A stretch of DNA of 15,049 nucleotides from DASPTR01 sp041481365 (lineage in GTDB: Archaea; Thermoproteota; Bathyarchaeia; Bathyarchaeales; Bathycorpusculaceae). The notes beneath the pieces were generated by a model. That model had not been told where the DNA came from and made no database searches. It was given only the letters and a program-made list of their open reading frames with translations. Where the stretch lies: the NCBI GenBank assembly GCA_041481365.1, contig JBGPBS010000031.1, positions 1-15,049 of the forward strand. The letters are read 5' to 3'. Shown here piece after piece: positions 1 through 6,093 of this stretch. A program made the position numbers and the translations under genes. Each line of letters begins with the position of its first letter. The stretch's first letter is position 1.

Positions 1-390
1 CCCTCCTGACAAGACGCCGAGGCTCTTGCTCGACATGTCTCTACTGTTCAGCCTCACTTGGCCAAGCGAATCTTCTACGTCTGCATGATTCTTAAACGAC
101 AGGAATTCCCTCACAGAAATTGGAATGTCGCCCACAGAAATGTTCTGAGGCACATAACCTATTTTCACTTTCCTTTCCCACTCGATCTTCCCAGTGTGCG
201 GGACAAGGTTCAGCAGCGCCTTGAACAACATCGTTTTTCCAGCGCCATTCGGTCCAAGAATCGCCAGGGTCGTTCCCTTCTTGAGCTCGAAGCCTATGTT
301 GTCCAGAATCGTTTGGTCCTGAAGCTTCACAGTCAAGTCTGATACTTTTAAAATGTAATCGTTGTCTTTTTCCATGGTGGACTGGCTCAT
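1..390 (-). CDS. ABC transporter ATP-binding protein, N-terminal part (cut by window edge)
   Basis: This is the nucleotide-binding subunit of an ABC transporter, which hydrolyses ATP on the cytoplasmic face to drive a membrane permease. The 130 residues present contain the Walker A motif GPNGAGKT (46-53), a Q-loop glutamine in VPQN (Q82), and the start of the signature motif, LSGG (127-130), exactly at the window edge. Walker B and the switch histidine lie outside. The short spacing between Walker A and the Q-loop resembles metal-type (ZnuC/MntB-like) ATPases, but the substrate cannot be fixed from this fragment. I chose the ATG at 388-390; a second ATG at 373-375 is possible. A TATA-like element lies about 25 bp upstream of the first ATG, so the message may be leaderless. 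The gene reads the same way as the secreted protein to its right, but a 397-bp gap separates them. Confidence 0.9.
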   Translation of the reverse strand, partial: MSQSTMEKDNDYILKVSDLTVKLQDQTILDNIGFELKKGTTLAILGPNGAGKTMLFKALLNLVPHTGKIEWERKVKIGYVPQNISVGDIPISVREFLSFKNHADVEDSLGQVRLNSRDMSSKSLGVLSGG

Positions 391-409
391 TTCAACCTAG
401 AAGTCTTGC

Positions 410-419
410 TTAATATAGG
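410..419 (-). promoter_or_regulatory. TATA-like box for the ABC ATPase gene
   Basis: On the minus strand this reads CCTATATTAA, close to an archaeal TATA box. Its centre is about 25 bp from the ATG at 390, the usual archaeal distance from TATA to transcription start. Transcription would then begin at or next to the start codon, giving a leaderless or nearly leaderless mRNA. This rests on pattern and spacing only. Confidence 0.4.
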
Positions 420-461
420 CTTCGCTAGTGTCTCACCGGATGAAGCAGAAAGGGACACGCG

Positions 462-602
462 CTAATGAACGCGGGCTGGCAGGCTTGAGAGGTGGATTTT
501 GGTGCTCTTCAGTGGTGTTTCGTTCACTGGAACAGGCTTTGATTCTGCAAGTAGTTCAAGACCATCCGGCTGCTCCCAGTTGATTTCCCCCACAGAAAAA
601 AA
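462..602 (-). repeat. Degenerate direct repeat, copy A
   Basis: This is the left copy of a repeat offset by about 184-187 bp from copy B. The best block is 489-521, matching 676-708 at 23 of 33 positions with every difference a transition. In the minus-strand reading it encodes ...INWEQPDG...NETPLKSTKIHL... and stops at 462-464. Confidence 0.55.
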
Positions 603-656
603 GGTTTGGGCGCGCGCGCTTCAGCAGATGAATCAGAAACAGGTCCGCCATTGAAG

Positions 657-783
657 GGGCGCCAGGGGACTTCGCAAGATGAATTTCGGCACTCCTTAAC
701 GGTGTTTCGTCGCTGAAACAGTGTTCTATTTTGCAGTTCTTCCAGCCGTCTGAGTTTTCCAGTTGGGCTTCTAACAAAAAAAA
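657..783 (-). repeat. Degenerate direct repeat, copy B
   Basis: This is the right copy of the pair, starting directly after the stop codon of the secreted protein gene. Its minus-strand reading contains LENSDG...DETPLRSAEIHL. Like copy A it begins after a T-tract (T8, 776-783). Confidence 0.55.
776..783 (-). terminator. T-tract downstream of the secreted protein gene
   Basis: Eight consecutive T residues on the minus strand lie four bases after the stop codon at 788-790. Archaeal RNA polymerase often terminates at such U-tracts without a hairpin. If the downstream repeat is part of an expressed frame, this tract would instead be internal, so the call is tentative. Confidence 0.35.
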
Positions 784-787
784 GAAT

Positions 788-1846
788 CTAGGGATTAAGG
801 CCTTTCCCAAAGTTCCTAGCTATAATGACAAGATCTCTGCCGTCGACTCTGCCGTCGTTGTTGAGGTTCGCATCTGGATTCCATCTGGGACTGTCCGTGA
901 ACGATCCGAAGGCCTTTGCTGCAATGAGGATGTCTTGGGCATCAACCTTGCCATCTCCGTTGACGTCCCCTTGAAGTCTAAATACTACGGTCACTGAAGC
1001 AACGTTCGACTTCACGGTTGTTCCAAGACTATCCGTGACGTTCAGGTAAACGGTGTAGGTATCGTTTGTCGTTGATGAGAATGTCCAGGTAGCTAAGGTG
1101 GCGCCTGGGATCACGGTCCCGTTCATGAACCATTGGTAGCTGTAAGCTGGAGTCCCACCGGTAACGTTTGACGTGAAGAGTAACGTTTGTTTCACGGAAA
1201 CCGAAGCTGAAGGTGGGCTTATCAAAACCAAAAGCTGCTTTGGCGGCGGTGGCGGTGCCGCACCCACAGAATAACTTGCATCATACGCAGTGAAGGCGAT
1301 GTTGAACAGGCTTTCATCTAAAACCCAAGTATTTGCGCCGCCCACAGCCTCTGTGCTTATGTCAAACTTGCTCGTTAAACTACCCGTCGTCGGAACGATC
1401 AGAATCTGGAACTCTGTCCACATCAGACTTCCACTATGAGGTCCTTGAATGAAGTCACTGCCCAAGAGTGACTCGAAGCCAAGCACGCTTGCGTTGCCCA
1501 GGCTTCCCCCGTCGATTACTGGTGGGGGCGAACTCGTTGTATGTCCCTTGAAGTAGTCGCTGGTCGCGCCTGCAGTATAGCCTGCACGGGTGGCCTTCAG
1601 TTGGGTGCGGTTGTAGTGAAGTCCAATTTGGTACGTGAAGACGTTTTCAGTTATGTTCATCCATACCGTTATGTTGAACGTTTGTCCAACAGATGCGTTT
1701 GTAGTGTCGAACACCAGAGATGACGGTTCAATCCACATGGCATCCGCGTTGTGTGGTTCTGAGGGTGCTTGTGCCATCGTGAGAATCGTCGTGAAGCTTA
1801 TGATGAGAACTGCGATGCACACTGCTCCTGTTATCTTTGTTTTCAT
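788..1846 (-). CDS. Secreted protein with cohesin-like, Ig-like and dockerin type I domains
   Basis: This is a 352-residue exported protein. Residues 1-27 form a signal peptide: a basic start, then a hydrophobic core, ending MAQA. Residues about 38-195 look like a cohesin-type beta domain, opening with a PSSLVFDT strand and an FNITVW strand. A proline linker (PPPPP, 198-202) leads to an Ig/PKD-like domain (about 204-289, with YSYQWFMNG). Residues 291-350 are a dockerin type I module with two calcium-binding repeats, DVNGDGKVDAQD (294-305) and DANLNNDGRVDGRD (325-338). Nine N-x-S/T sequons (N50, 58, 64, 79, 118, 227, 242, 261, 269) fit a glycosylated surface protein. No C-terminal membrane anchor is visible. 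The ATG follows the purine-rich AAGGAGAG. Cohesin and dockerin modules mediate protein-protein docking, so a role in surface assembly is inferred; partner and substrate are unknown. Confidence 0.85.
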   Translation of the reverse strand: MKTKITGAVCIAVLIISFTTILTMAQAPSEPHNADAMWIEPSSLVFDTTNASVGQTFNITVWMNITENVFTYQIGLHYNRTQLKATRAGYTAGATSDYFKGHTTSSPPPVIDGGSLGNASVLGFESLLGSDFIQGPHSGSLMWTEFQILIVPTTGSLTSKFDISTEAVGGANTWVLDESLFNIAFTAYDASYSVGAAPPPPPKQLLVLISPPSASVSVKQTLLFTSNVTGGTPAYSYQWFMNGTVIPGATLATWTFSSTTNDTYTVYLNVTDSLGTTVKSNVASVTVVFRLQGDVNGDGKVDAQDILIAAKAFGSFTDSPRWNPDANLNNDGRVDGRDLVIIARNFGKGLNP

Positions 1847-2235
1847 CTCTCCTTTTCACCTTTTGAACTGTGGAATATTTGGTTCTATTACATTTTGAAC
1901 GTGCGCTTAAGTCTTCTGGAATAATGTTCCATTTTTCACAATTATGCATTTGAATCAATCCGCAGTCTCCGGTCCATGACAAGCGCGAACAGTCTGTGAA
2001 GTGAGACAGCGGCTAATTCTAAATGAGAATCCTTATTGTAGGTCCTTGAAATAGGCTAACTATCGTATCATGCTATTTTCTTGAAGCCTCACAACATCGG
2101 TTTCAACAGTGACACCTAGGGCAGTATGTGAAGAACGTCAAGGTGAAACTAGTAACGTTTCTTGGGAGACCGATATTCTTAAATAAAATACGGCTTACAT
2201 CGTCTGTAGCTCAAGTAATGTATGGTTGTCGATGG
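1847..2235. other. Divergent intergenic region before the ribosomal cluster
   Basis: This spacer should hold the promoters of the leftward secreted protein gene and the rightward rps13 cluster. A TATA-like element for rps13 is listed separately. For the leftward gene the best candidate is a weak CTTAAG element at 1906-1911, about 60 bp before its ATG, next to a short inverted repeat GGAA-n5-TTCC at 1918-1930. An open frame starting at 2128 runs into rps13, but its first part has no ribosomal protein character and contains the promoter candidate. I see no tRNA or other RNA gene here. Confidence 0.5.
2176..2190 (+). promoter_or_regulatory. TATA-like promoter of the ribosomal/isoprenoid cluster
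   Basis: The A/T-rich TTCTTAAATAAAATA fits an archaeal TATA element. The predicted transcription start is near 2207-2212, which leaves a leader of about 25-30 nt before the preferred rps13 ATG at 2236. It would drive at least the first genes of the cluster. Confidence 0.5.
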
Positions 2236-2715
2236 ATGTCAGAGGAATTTCGACATATACTTCGAATAGTGGATGTTGACGTAGATGGTACTTTGAAGAC
2301 GGCTTATGCGCTTGCAAGAGTCAAAGGGGTTAGCCTGAACCTTGCGAATGCGATGTTGAAGAAAGCGAAGATAGATCCGGAAAAAAGGGCGGGTTTTCTA
2401 ACAGAGGCAGAGGTTGAGGAGATTGAGGATGTGGTTAAGGACCCTGCAAAACATGATTTGCCTGCCTGGCTTTTCAATAGAAGGAAGGATGCTGAATCAG
2501 GAAAGGATTCACATCTGATTGGTGCTGATCTCGTTCTGAGAACGAAGATGGACATAGAGCAGATGAAGGACATTAAGTCCTGGCGGGGCTACCGCCATGC
2601 TTACGGGTTGAAGGTGCGTGGACAGAGAACCAAGACTACTGGAAGAGCAGGAAAAGCCCTTGGAGTCAAGAAGAAAGACCTTGTTGCAAGACAGGCAGCT
2701 GCGAAGAGTGAGTAG
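2236..2715 (+). CDS. rps13: 30S ribosomal protein uS13
   Basis: uS13 sits in the head of the small ribosomal subunit and contacts the large subunit and P-site tRNA. The 159-residue product starts MSEEFRHILRIVDVDVDG, the usual archaeal N-terminus. It carries the helix-two-turn-helix region (YALARVKGVSLNLANAML) and a basic C-terminal tail with RGQRTKTTGRAGKALG, which lines the rRNA and tRNA contacts. The frame stays open upstream to 2128, but those residues are unlike uS13 and overlap the promoter candidate. I therefore chose the ATG at 2236; an ATG at 2218 is the main alternative. It is the first gene of the rightward cluster and ends two bases before rps4. Confidence 0.95.
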   Translation: MSEEFRHILRIVDVDVDGTLKTAYALARVKGVSLNLANAMLKKAKIDPEKRAGFLTEAEVEEIEDVVKDPAKHDLPAWLFNRRKDAESGKDSHLIGADLVLRTKMDIEQMKDIKSWRGYRHAYGLKVRGQRTKTTGRAGKALGVKKKDLVARQAAAKSE

Positions 2716-2717
2716 CA

Positions 2718-3290
2718 ATGGGTGATCCGAGGAGACAGAGAAAGAAGTATGCGACCCCGCGTTTTCCATGGCGCACGGATGTTCTGCAAGAAGAACTGAA
2801 ACTGCTGGGGCAGTATGGACTGAGAAATAAGCATGAATTGTGGCGCATTGAGACTACTCTTTCAAACTTCAGAGGAATAGCGCGATCGCTCATCGGCAGA
2901 TCCGTTGAAGAACGCAAGAAAATGGAAGATGAGCTTGTGGCCAAACTGAAGAAGCTCGGGGTACTTAATGAGACGGCAGTTCTTGACGATGTGTTGGACT
3001 TGACGATTGAGGACGTTCTGGAACGCAGACTTCAAACCATCGTCTTCCGCAAAGGAATGGGAAAGACAATACAACAGGTTCGCCAACTGATAACTCACGG
3101 GCACGTAAGCGTAGGAAACCGGAAGGTTACCATTCCGAGTTATACTGTGACGAAGGAAGAGGAACATCAAATAACGTATGCACTCAAGAGTCCGATTGCA
3201 AACTCTAATCATCCTCTCCGGCAGACAATATCAGTATCAACAACAGCTCCATCGCGACCGGCTGAAGGGCCAGCAGGCGAAAAAGCATGA
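2718..3290 (+). CDS. rps4: 30S ribosomal protein uS4
   Basis: uS4 is a primary 16S rRNA-binding protein that starts assembly of the small-subunit body. The 190-residue product opens MGDPRRQRKKYATPRFPW, the typical archaeal start. It contains the S4 RNA-binding domain around residues 105-150 (LERRLQTIVFRKGMGKT, then QVRQLITHGHVSVGNRKVTIP). The C-terminal 20 or so residues are a low-complexity S/T/P/A tail that looks variable. The ATG lies two bases after the rps13 stop, and the final TGA overlaps the rps11 ATG (ATGA), which points to translational coupling. The order rps13-rps4-rps11-rpoD is widely conserved in archaea. Confidence 0.97.
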   Translation: MGDPRRQRKKYATPRFPWRTDVLQEELKLLGQYGLRNKHELWRIETTLSNFRGIARSLIGRSVEERKKMEDELVAKLKKLGVLNETAVLDDVLDLTIEDVLERRLQTIVFRKGMGKTIQQVRQLITHGHVSVGNRKVTIPSYTVTKEEEHQITYALKSPIANSNHPLRQTISVSTTAPSRPAEGPAGEKA

Positions 3291-3688
3291 GTAGCGGTAA
3301 GAAAAACGAGAAGTGGGCCGTTGTCCACATTTTCAGTTCCTACAACAACACGTTGATTCACATAACGGACATTTCAGGTGCTGAAACGATAGCCAGAACA
3401 TCAGGTGGAATGTTTGTGAAGGCTGACAGGCTGGAGTCTTCGCCTTATGCTGCAATGCGCGCAGCTACGGCTGCTGCAGATGTGGCCAGAGACAAAGGAA
3501 TAACTGCAATTCACATCAAGGTGAGAGCGCCAGGAGGATCAGGCCCGAGAACTCCAGGGCCTGGAGCGCAGGCGGCCATCAGGGCGCTTGCAAGAGCAGG
3601 ATTCCGGATAGAACGGATCGAAGAGATTACTCCTGTTCCGCATGATGGGACGAGGAGGCCAGGCGGCAGAAGAGGAAGAAGAGTCTAG
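3287..3688 (+). CDS. rps11: 30S ribosomal protein uS11
   Basis: uS11 lies on the platform of the small subunit, near the mRNA exit site. The 133-residue product has the family signatures WAVVHIFSSYNNTLIHITD near the N-terminus, the central AMRAATAAADVARDKGI helix and the C-terminal PVPHDGTRRPGGRRGRRV tail, which is strongly conserved and basic. The ATG overlaps the rps4 stop by four bases. A 56-bp gap, long for this cluster, separates it from rpoD. Confidence 0.97.
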   Translation: MSSGKKNEKWAVVHIFSSYNNTLIHITDISGAETIARTSGGMFVKADRLESSPYAAMRAATAAADVARDKGITAIHIKVRAPGGSGPRTPGPGAQAAIRALARAGFRIERIEEITPVPHDGTRRPGGRRGRRV

Positions 3689-3744
3689 GAAACAACGTTC
3701 TCCCTCCGCCGATAGAAAAATTGAAATAATGCACAAAGATTCTA

Positions 3745-4617
3745 TTGGACGGCAAAACAGATACCATGGGCTGTTATGGAGTGACCAAAAAAGTGGAAAT
3801 AGAAGTGCTTGAAAAAAACGAAAGAGAAATGCGCCTACTTATTAGGGGAGTTGACATTCCCTACGTGAATGCCCTGAGGAGAATAATACTGTCGGAAGTG
3901 CCATGCATGGCTATAGACGAGGTCGTAATGCTTGAAAACTCCTCCATAATGCAAGATGAGACCATAGCCCATAGGCTCGGTCTGGTTCCCCTCAGGACCG
4001 ACCTGGACGGGTATAATCTGCCTGAAGACTGTCAATGCAAAAGCGAATTCGGATGTAACCTTTGCCGGGTCACGCTCACGCTTAACGCGGAGGCAAAGGA
4101 AGGAACGAGAGCAGTTTATTCAGGCGAGTTGATATCAGAAAACAAGGATGTCGTGCCGGTAAGCGACAAGATTCCACTGGTGAAGCTAGCCAAAGAACAG
4201 GAGCTTCGACTTGAAGCTTACGCTAGGCTAGGAAAGGGGAAGAATCATGCAAAATGGCAGCCCGTGTCGATGTGTTCATACAAGTATTACCCAAGAATAA
4301 CAGTTTCGAGCAAGCATTGTGATGATTGCGGAAAATGCGTAGAAATCTGTCCGAGGAAAGTCTTGGCGAAAGCTGAGAACAAAATAGAAGTTCGCGACTT
4401 GATGGCTTGCACGTTGTGCCAAGACTGTGTCGAATCTTGCCCACATGATCCAAAAGCAATAGAAGTCAGGTGGGAAGAAGACAGTTTTGTCTTTAACTTG
4501 GAATCTACGGGTGCGCTTTCTCCTGAAAGAACCATGTTGGAGGCCATCAGGGTTCTGGATAGGCAGCTAAAGGAATTTGAAAGTCAGATTAAGGTGAAGA
4601 AGAGTGAAGAAAGCTAA
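3745..4617 (+). CDS. rpoD: DNA-directed RNA polymerase subunit D with two 4Fe-4S motifs
   Basis: This is the archaeal counterpart of Rpb3/alpha and forms the assembly platform of RNA polymerase with subunits L, N and P. The alpha-type N-terminal region has NALRRIILSEVPCMAIDEV (42-60) and HRLGLVPLR (76-84). C96, C98, C104 and C107 form a zinc-loop-like set, as in Rpb3. A ferredoxin-like insertion follows with two full CxxCxxCxxxC motifs: C192/195/198/202 and C222/225/228/232. Some archaeal homologues keep only one cluster or none, so both appear intact here. The C-terminal dimerisation helix includes SPERTMLEAIRVLDRQL. The frame starts at TTG 3745, but homology begins near residue 17, so ATG 3766 or GTG 3781 may be the true start. 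Its end overlaps rpl18e by 14 bases. Confidence 0.95.
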   Translation: MDGKTDTMGCYGVTKKVEIEVLEKNEREMRLLIRGVDIPYVNALRRIILSEVPCMAIDEVVMLENSSIMQDETIAHRLGLVPLRTDLDGYNLPEDCQCKSEFGCNLCRVTLTLNAEAKEGTRAVYSGELISENKDVVPVSDKIPLVKLAKEQELRLEAYARLGKGKNHAKWQPVSMCSYKYYPRITVSSKHCDDCGKCVEICPRKVLAKAENKIEVRDLMACTLCQDCVESCPHDPKAIEVRWEEDSFVFNLESTGALSPERTMLEAIRVLDRQLKEFESQIKVKKSEES

Positions 4618-4966
4618 GACTACGAACCCTGAGCGAACAGAGCTGATTCGATTCCTAAGAAAGCAAGGTAGAGAAAACGATGCAAGCATATGGCGGGACA
4701 TTGCAGAGCGTTTGGGCAGTTCGAGGAGAAGACACGTAACCGTGAACTTGAGTCGCCTAAACAGGTACACAAAAAAGAGTGAAGTTGTTGCTGTTCCAGG
4801 GAAGGTTCTGAGCACTGGTGAAATAGATCACCCGTTAACTATAGCAGCATTCGATTTCTCTCAAAGAGCAAAAGAGAAAGTAACCGCTGCAAAGGGCAAA
4901 TGCCTTTCATTTTCCGAATTGGTGAAGAAGAACCCTAAGGGGTCCAACGTAAAAATCATGGGGTAA
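4604..4966 (+). CDS. rpl18e: 50S ribosomal protein eL18
   Basis: eL18 is a large-subunit protein shared by archaea and eukaryotes and related in fold to bacterial uL15. The 120-residue product shows the family pattern KTTNPERTELIRFLRK at the start, SRRRHVTVNLSRLNRYT in the middle and VAVPGKVLSTGEI followed by AAFDFSQRAKEKV. It starts at a GTG inside the end of rpoD. The sequence AAGGTGA about 6 nt upstream is a strong Shine-Dalgarno match and supports this start and coupling to rpoD translation. It ends four bases before rpl13. Confidence 0.95.
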   Translation: MKKAKTTNPERTELIRFLRKQGRENDASIWRDIAERLGSSRRRHVTVNLSRLNRYTKKSEVVAVPGKVLSTGEIDHPLTIAAFDFSQRAKEKVTAAKGKCLSFSELVKKNPKGSNVKIMG

Positions 4967-4970
4967 TTGA

Positions 4971-5414
4971 ATGCAGGAAACATCGAAACCAGCCACGATA
5001 ATAGATGCGGAAGGCCTTATTCTCGGCAGAATGGCGACTTACATTGCAAAGCGGCTTCTGAACGGTGAAGAAATGGTGATCGTGAACGCCGAGAAAGCCA
5101 TACTTTCCGGAAAGAAAAGCAGCAAGCTGGGGGATGCAAAAGAATTCCTTGGCGTAGGAGCCCCGATGAGAGGCCCATTTCACTACAGAAGACCAGACAG
5201 AATAGTCAGGAAAACTGTTAGGGGTATGCTTCCCTACAGGCGGCCGAAGGGTAAGCAGGCTCTCAAGAGGCTTATGGTGTACATGGGAATTCCCGATGAC
5301 TTGAAAGATCAGAGAGCTGAGACGCTGTCTAATGCTCAAGCCAAGAAGCTTACATGTCCATATCTTACAATCGGCGAATTCGCCAGAGAAATAGGATGGA
5401 ATCCGGGTGCTTAG
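4971..5414 (+). CDS. rpl13: 50S ribosomal protein uL13
   Basis: uL13 is an early-assembling 23S rRNA-binding protein. The 147-residue product has the family core: IIDAEGLILGRMATYIAKRL near the N-terminus, VIVNAEKAILSGKKSSK, the RGPFHYRRPDRIVRKTVRGM region and the RPKGKQALKRLMVYMGIP motif typical of archaeal members. The ATG is four bases after rpl18e, and the stop lies two bases before the rps9 ATG. It matches the conserved archaeal order rpl18e-rpl13-rps9-rpoN. Confidence 0.97.
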   Translation: MQETSKPATIIDAEGLILGRMATYIAKRLLNGEEMVIVNAEKAILSGKKSSKLGDAKEFLGVGAPMRGPFHYRRPDRIVRKTVRGMLPYRRPKGKQALKRLMVYMGIPDDLKDQRAETLSNAQAKKLTCPYLTIGEFAREIGWNPGA

Positions 5415-5416
5415 CC

Positions 5417-5827
5417 ATGCCAGTCAAGAAAGTCTTAGTTGTCAGCGGAAAGAGAAAGACTGCAATAGCACGCGCGGTCGTTAGGCTTGGAATGGGACGA
5501 ATACGAATAAACAAGACTCCTCTGGAGATTTTGGAACCAGAGGTTTCACGTGAAAAAATAAAGGAGCCGCTCTTGCAGGCCGGAGACGATGTTTGGAAGC
5601 AGCTTGACATGGATGTTAGCGTTTCCGGTGGGGGCTACATGGGCCAAGCGGAAGCAGCAAGAATGGCGATTTCCAATGCTTTGCTGAAGTGGACCAAAAG
5701 CACACATCTGCGGACCGTCTTTGCTGAGTATGACCGAACACTGATGGTTGGCGATTCTAGGAAGAAGGAGCCCAAGAAATTCGGCGGACCAGGAGCCCGA
5801 GCCAAGGGGCAGAAAAGCTACAGATAA
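5417..5827 (+). CDS. rps9: 30S ribosomal protein uS9
   Basis: uS9 sits in the small-subunit head, and its C-terminal tail reaches the P-site tRNA. The product is 136 residues from the ATG at 5417; an in-frame extension back to 5354 only overlaps rpl13 and has no uS9 character. Visible signatures are SGKRKTAIARAVVRLGMGRI at the N-terminus, SVSGGGYMGQAEAARMAISN in the centre and the basic tail KKFGGPGARAKGQKSYR, whose terminal arginine is the tRNA-contacting end in this family. It starts directly after rpl13. Confidence 0.97.
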   Translation: MPVKKVLVVSGKRKTAIARAVVRLGMGRIRINKTPLEILEPEVSREKIKEPLLQAGDDVWKQLDMDVSVSGGGYMGQAEAARMAISNALLKWTKSTHLRTVFAEYDRTLMVGDSRKKEPKKFGGPGARAKGQKSYR

Positions 5828-5841
5828 GGGGGTTTGATGGC

Positions 5842-6069
5842 ATGATCATACCCGTAAGATGCTTCACATGTGGCAGATTAATTGGCGACAAATGGGAAGA
5901 ATTTGCACGAAGAGTGAAAACGGGAGAGAATGCGGGCGAGGTCTTGGATGATCTTGGCATCAAGCGATACTGCTGCCGGCGCATGTTGTTGTCACACGTG
6001 GAGATCGGGGATGAAGTCTTGCGTTTCTATGAAGAAGCTCAGAAGCGAAAAGAGGCAAGAACCTACTAA
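5842..6069 (+). CDS. rpoN: DNA-directed RNA polymerase subunit N (Rpb10-like)
   Basis: RpoN is a small zinc-binding subunit that helps assemble the D/L/N/P platform of archaeal RNA polymerase. The 75-residue protein starts MIIPVRCFTCGRLIGDKW, the hallmark of the family. It has the four zinc ligands C7, C10, C44 and C45 (the latter pair in RYCCRRMLL). Length is slightly above the usual 60-70 residues because of a charged C-terminal tail (EEAQKRKEARTY). In many archaea rpoK follows directly, but here the enolase gene comes next after only 24 bases, leaving no room for it. Confidence 0.96.
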   Translation: MIIPVRCFTCGRLIGDKWEEFARRVKTGENAGEVLDDLGIKRYCCRRMLLSHVEIGDEVLRFYEEAQKRKEARTY

Positions 6070-6093
6070 CAGGGAAACGAAAAGGAAGAAAAC

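Larger units (their letters stand above)
391..787. other. Gene-poor region between ABC ATPase and secreted protein
   Basis: No intact, convincing gene is visible in this stretch of about 400 bp. It holds the ABC gene promoter near 410-419 and a pair of degenerate direct repeats (about 462-602 and 657-783) that look like decayed or frameshifted coding sequence on the minus strand. Each repeat is headed on the minus strand by a T-tract (T8 at 776-783, T7 at 596-602). A CG-alternating stretch lies near 610-620. I found no tRNA-like fold and no CRISPR-type regular repeat. Confidence 0.6.
462..810 (-). pseudogene. Possible frameshifted small gene made of two tandem repeats
   Basis: On the minus strand an open frame runs from a TTG at 808-810 to 556. 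It contains a segment with the motif ETPLRSAEIHL. A second segment in a different frame, ending at a TAG at 462-464, contains ETPLKSTKIHL. The two segments can be aligned over about 45 residues (E-x-x-[WL]-E-x-x-DG ... ETPL-x-S-x-x-IHL) with one codon of length difference. Removing one T from the T7 run at 596-602 would join both into a single frame of about 115 codons. Silent differences dominate the best-conserved block, which argues that this was or is coding sequence. The start is unsure, since the TTG lies inside the 3' end of the dockerin gene in another frame. I do not recognise the family. It could be a pseudogene, a sequencing error in a homopolymer, or two remnants of neighbouring paralogues. 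Confidence 0.4.

Noticed and set aside
58..342. Plus-strand open frame of 94 codons at the left edge
   Set aside because: The minus strand here encodes an ABC ATPase with Walker A, Q-loop and signature motif, so this is an antisense shadow.
839..960. Similar short DNA words (GCCGTCGACTC / GCCGTCGTTG and others) suggesting a tandem repeat
   Set aside because: They are explained by the two calcium-binding repeats of the dockerin domain.
1980..2127. Possible tRNA or small RNA before the ribosomal cluster
   Set aside because: I could not find a cloverleaf, a T-loop GTTCGA-type box or a stable hairpin here.
3689..3744. Internal promoter between rps11 and rpoD
   Set aside because: The gap is A-rich near 3712-3730, but no convincing TATA element with proper spacing to a known start could be fixed, as the rpoD start itself is unsure.
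5354..5416. N-terminal extension of uS9
   Set aside because: It overlaps rpl13 in another frame, has no family similarity, and a standard uS9 start MPVKKVLVV follows at 5417.
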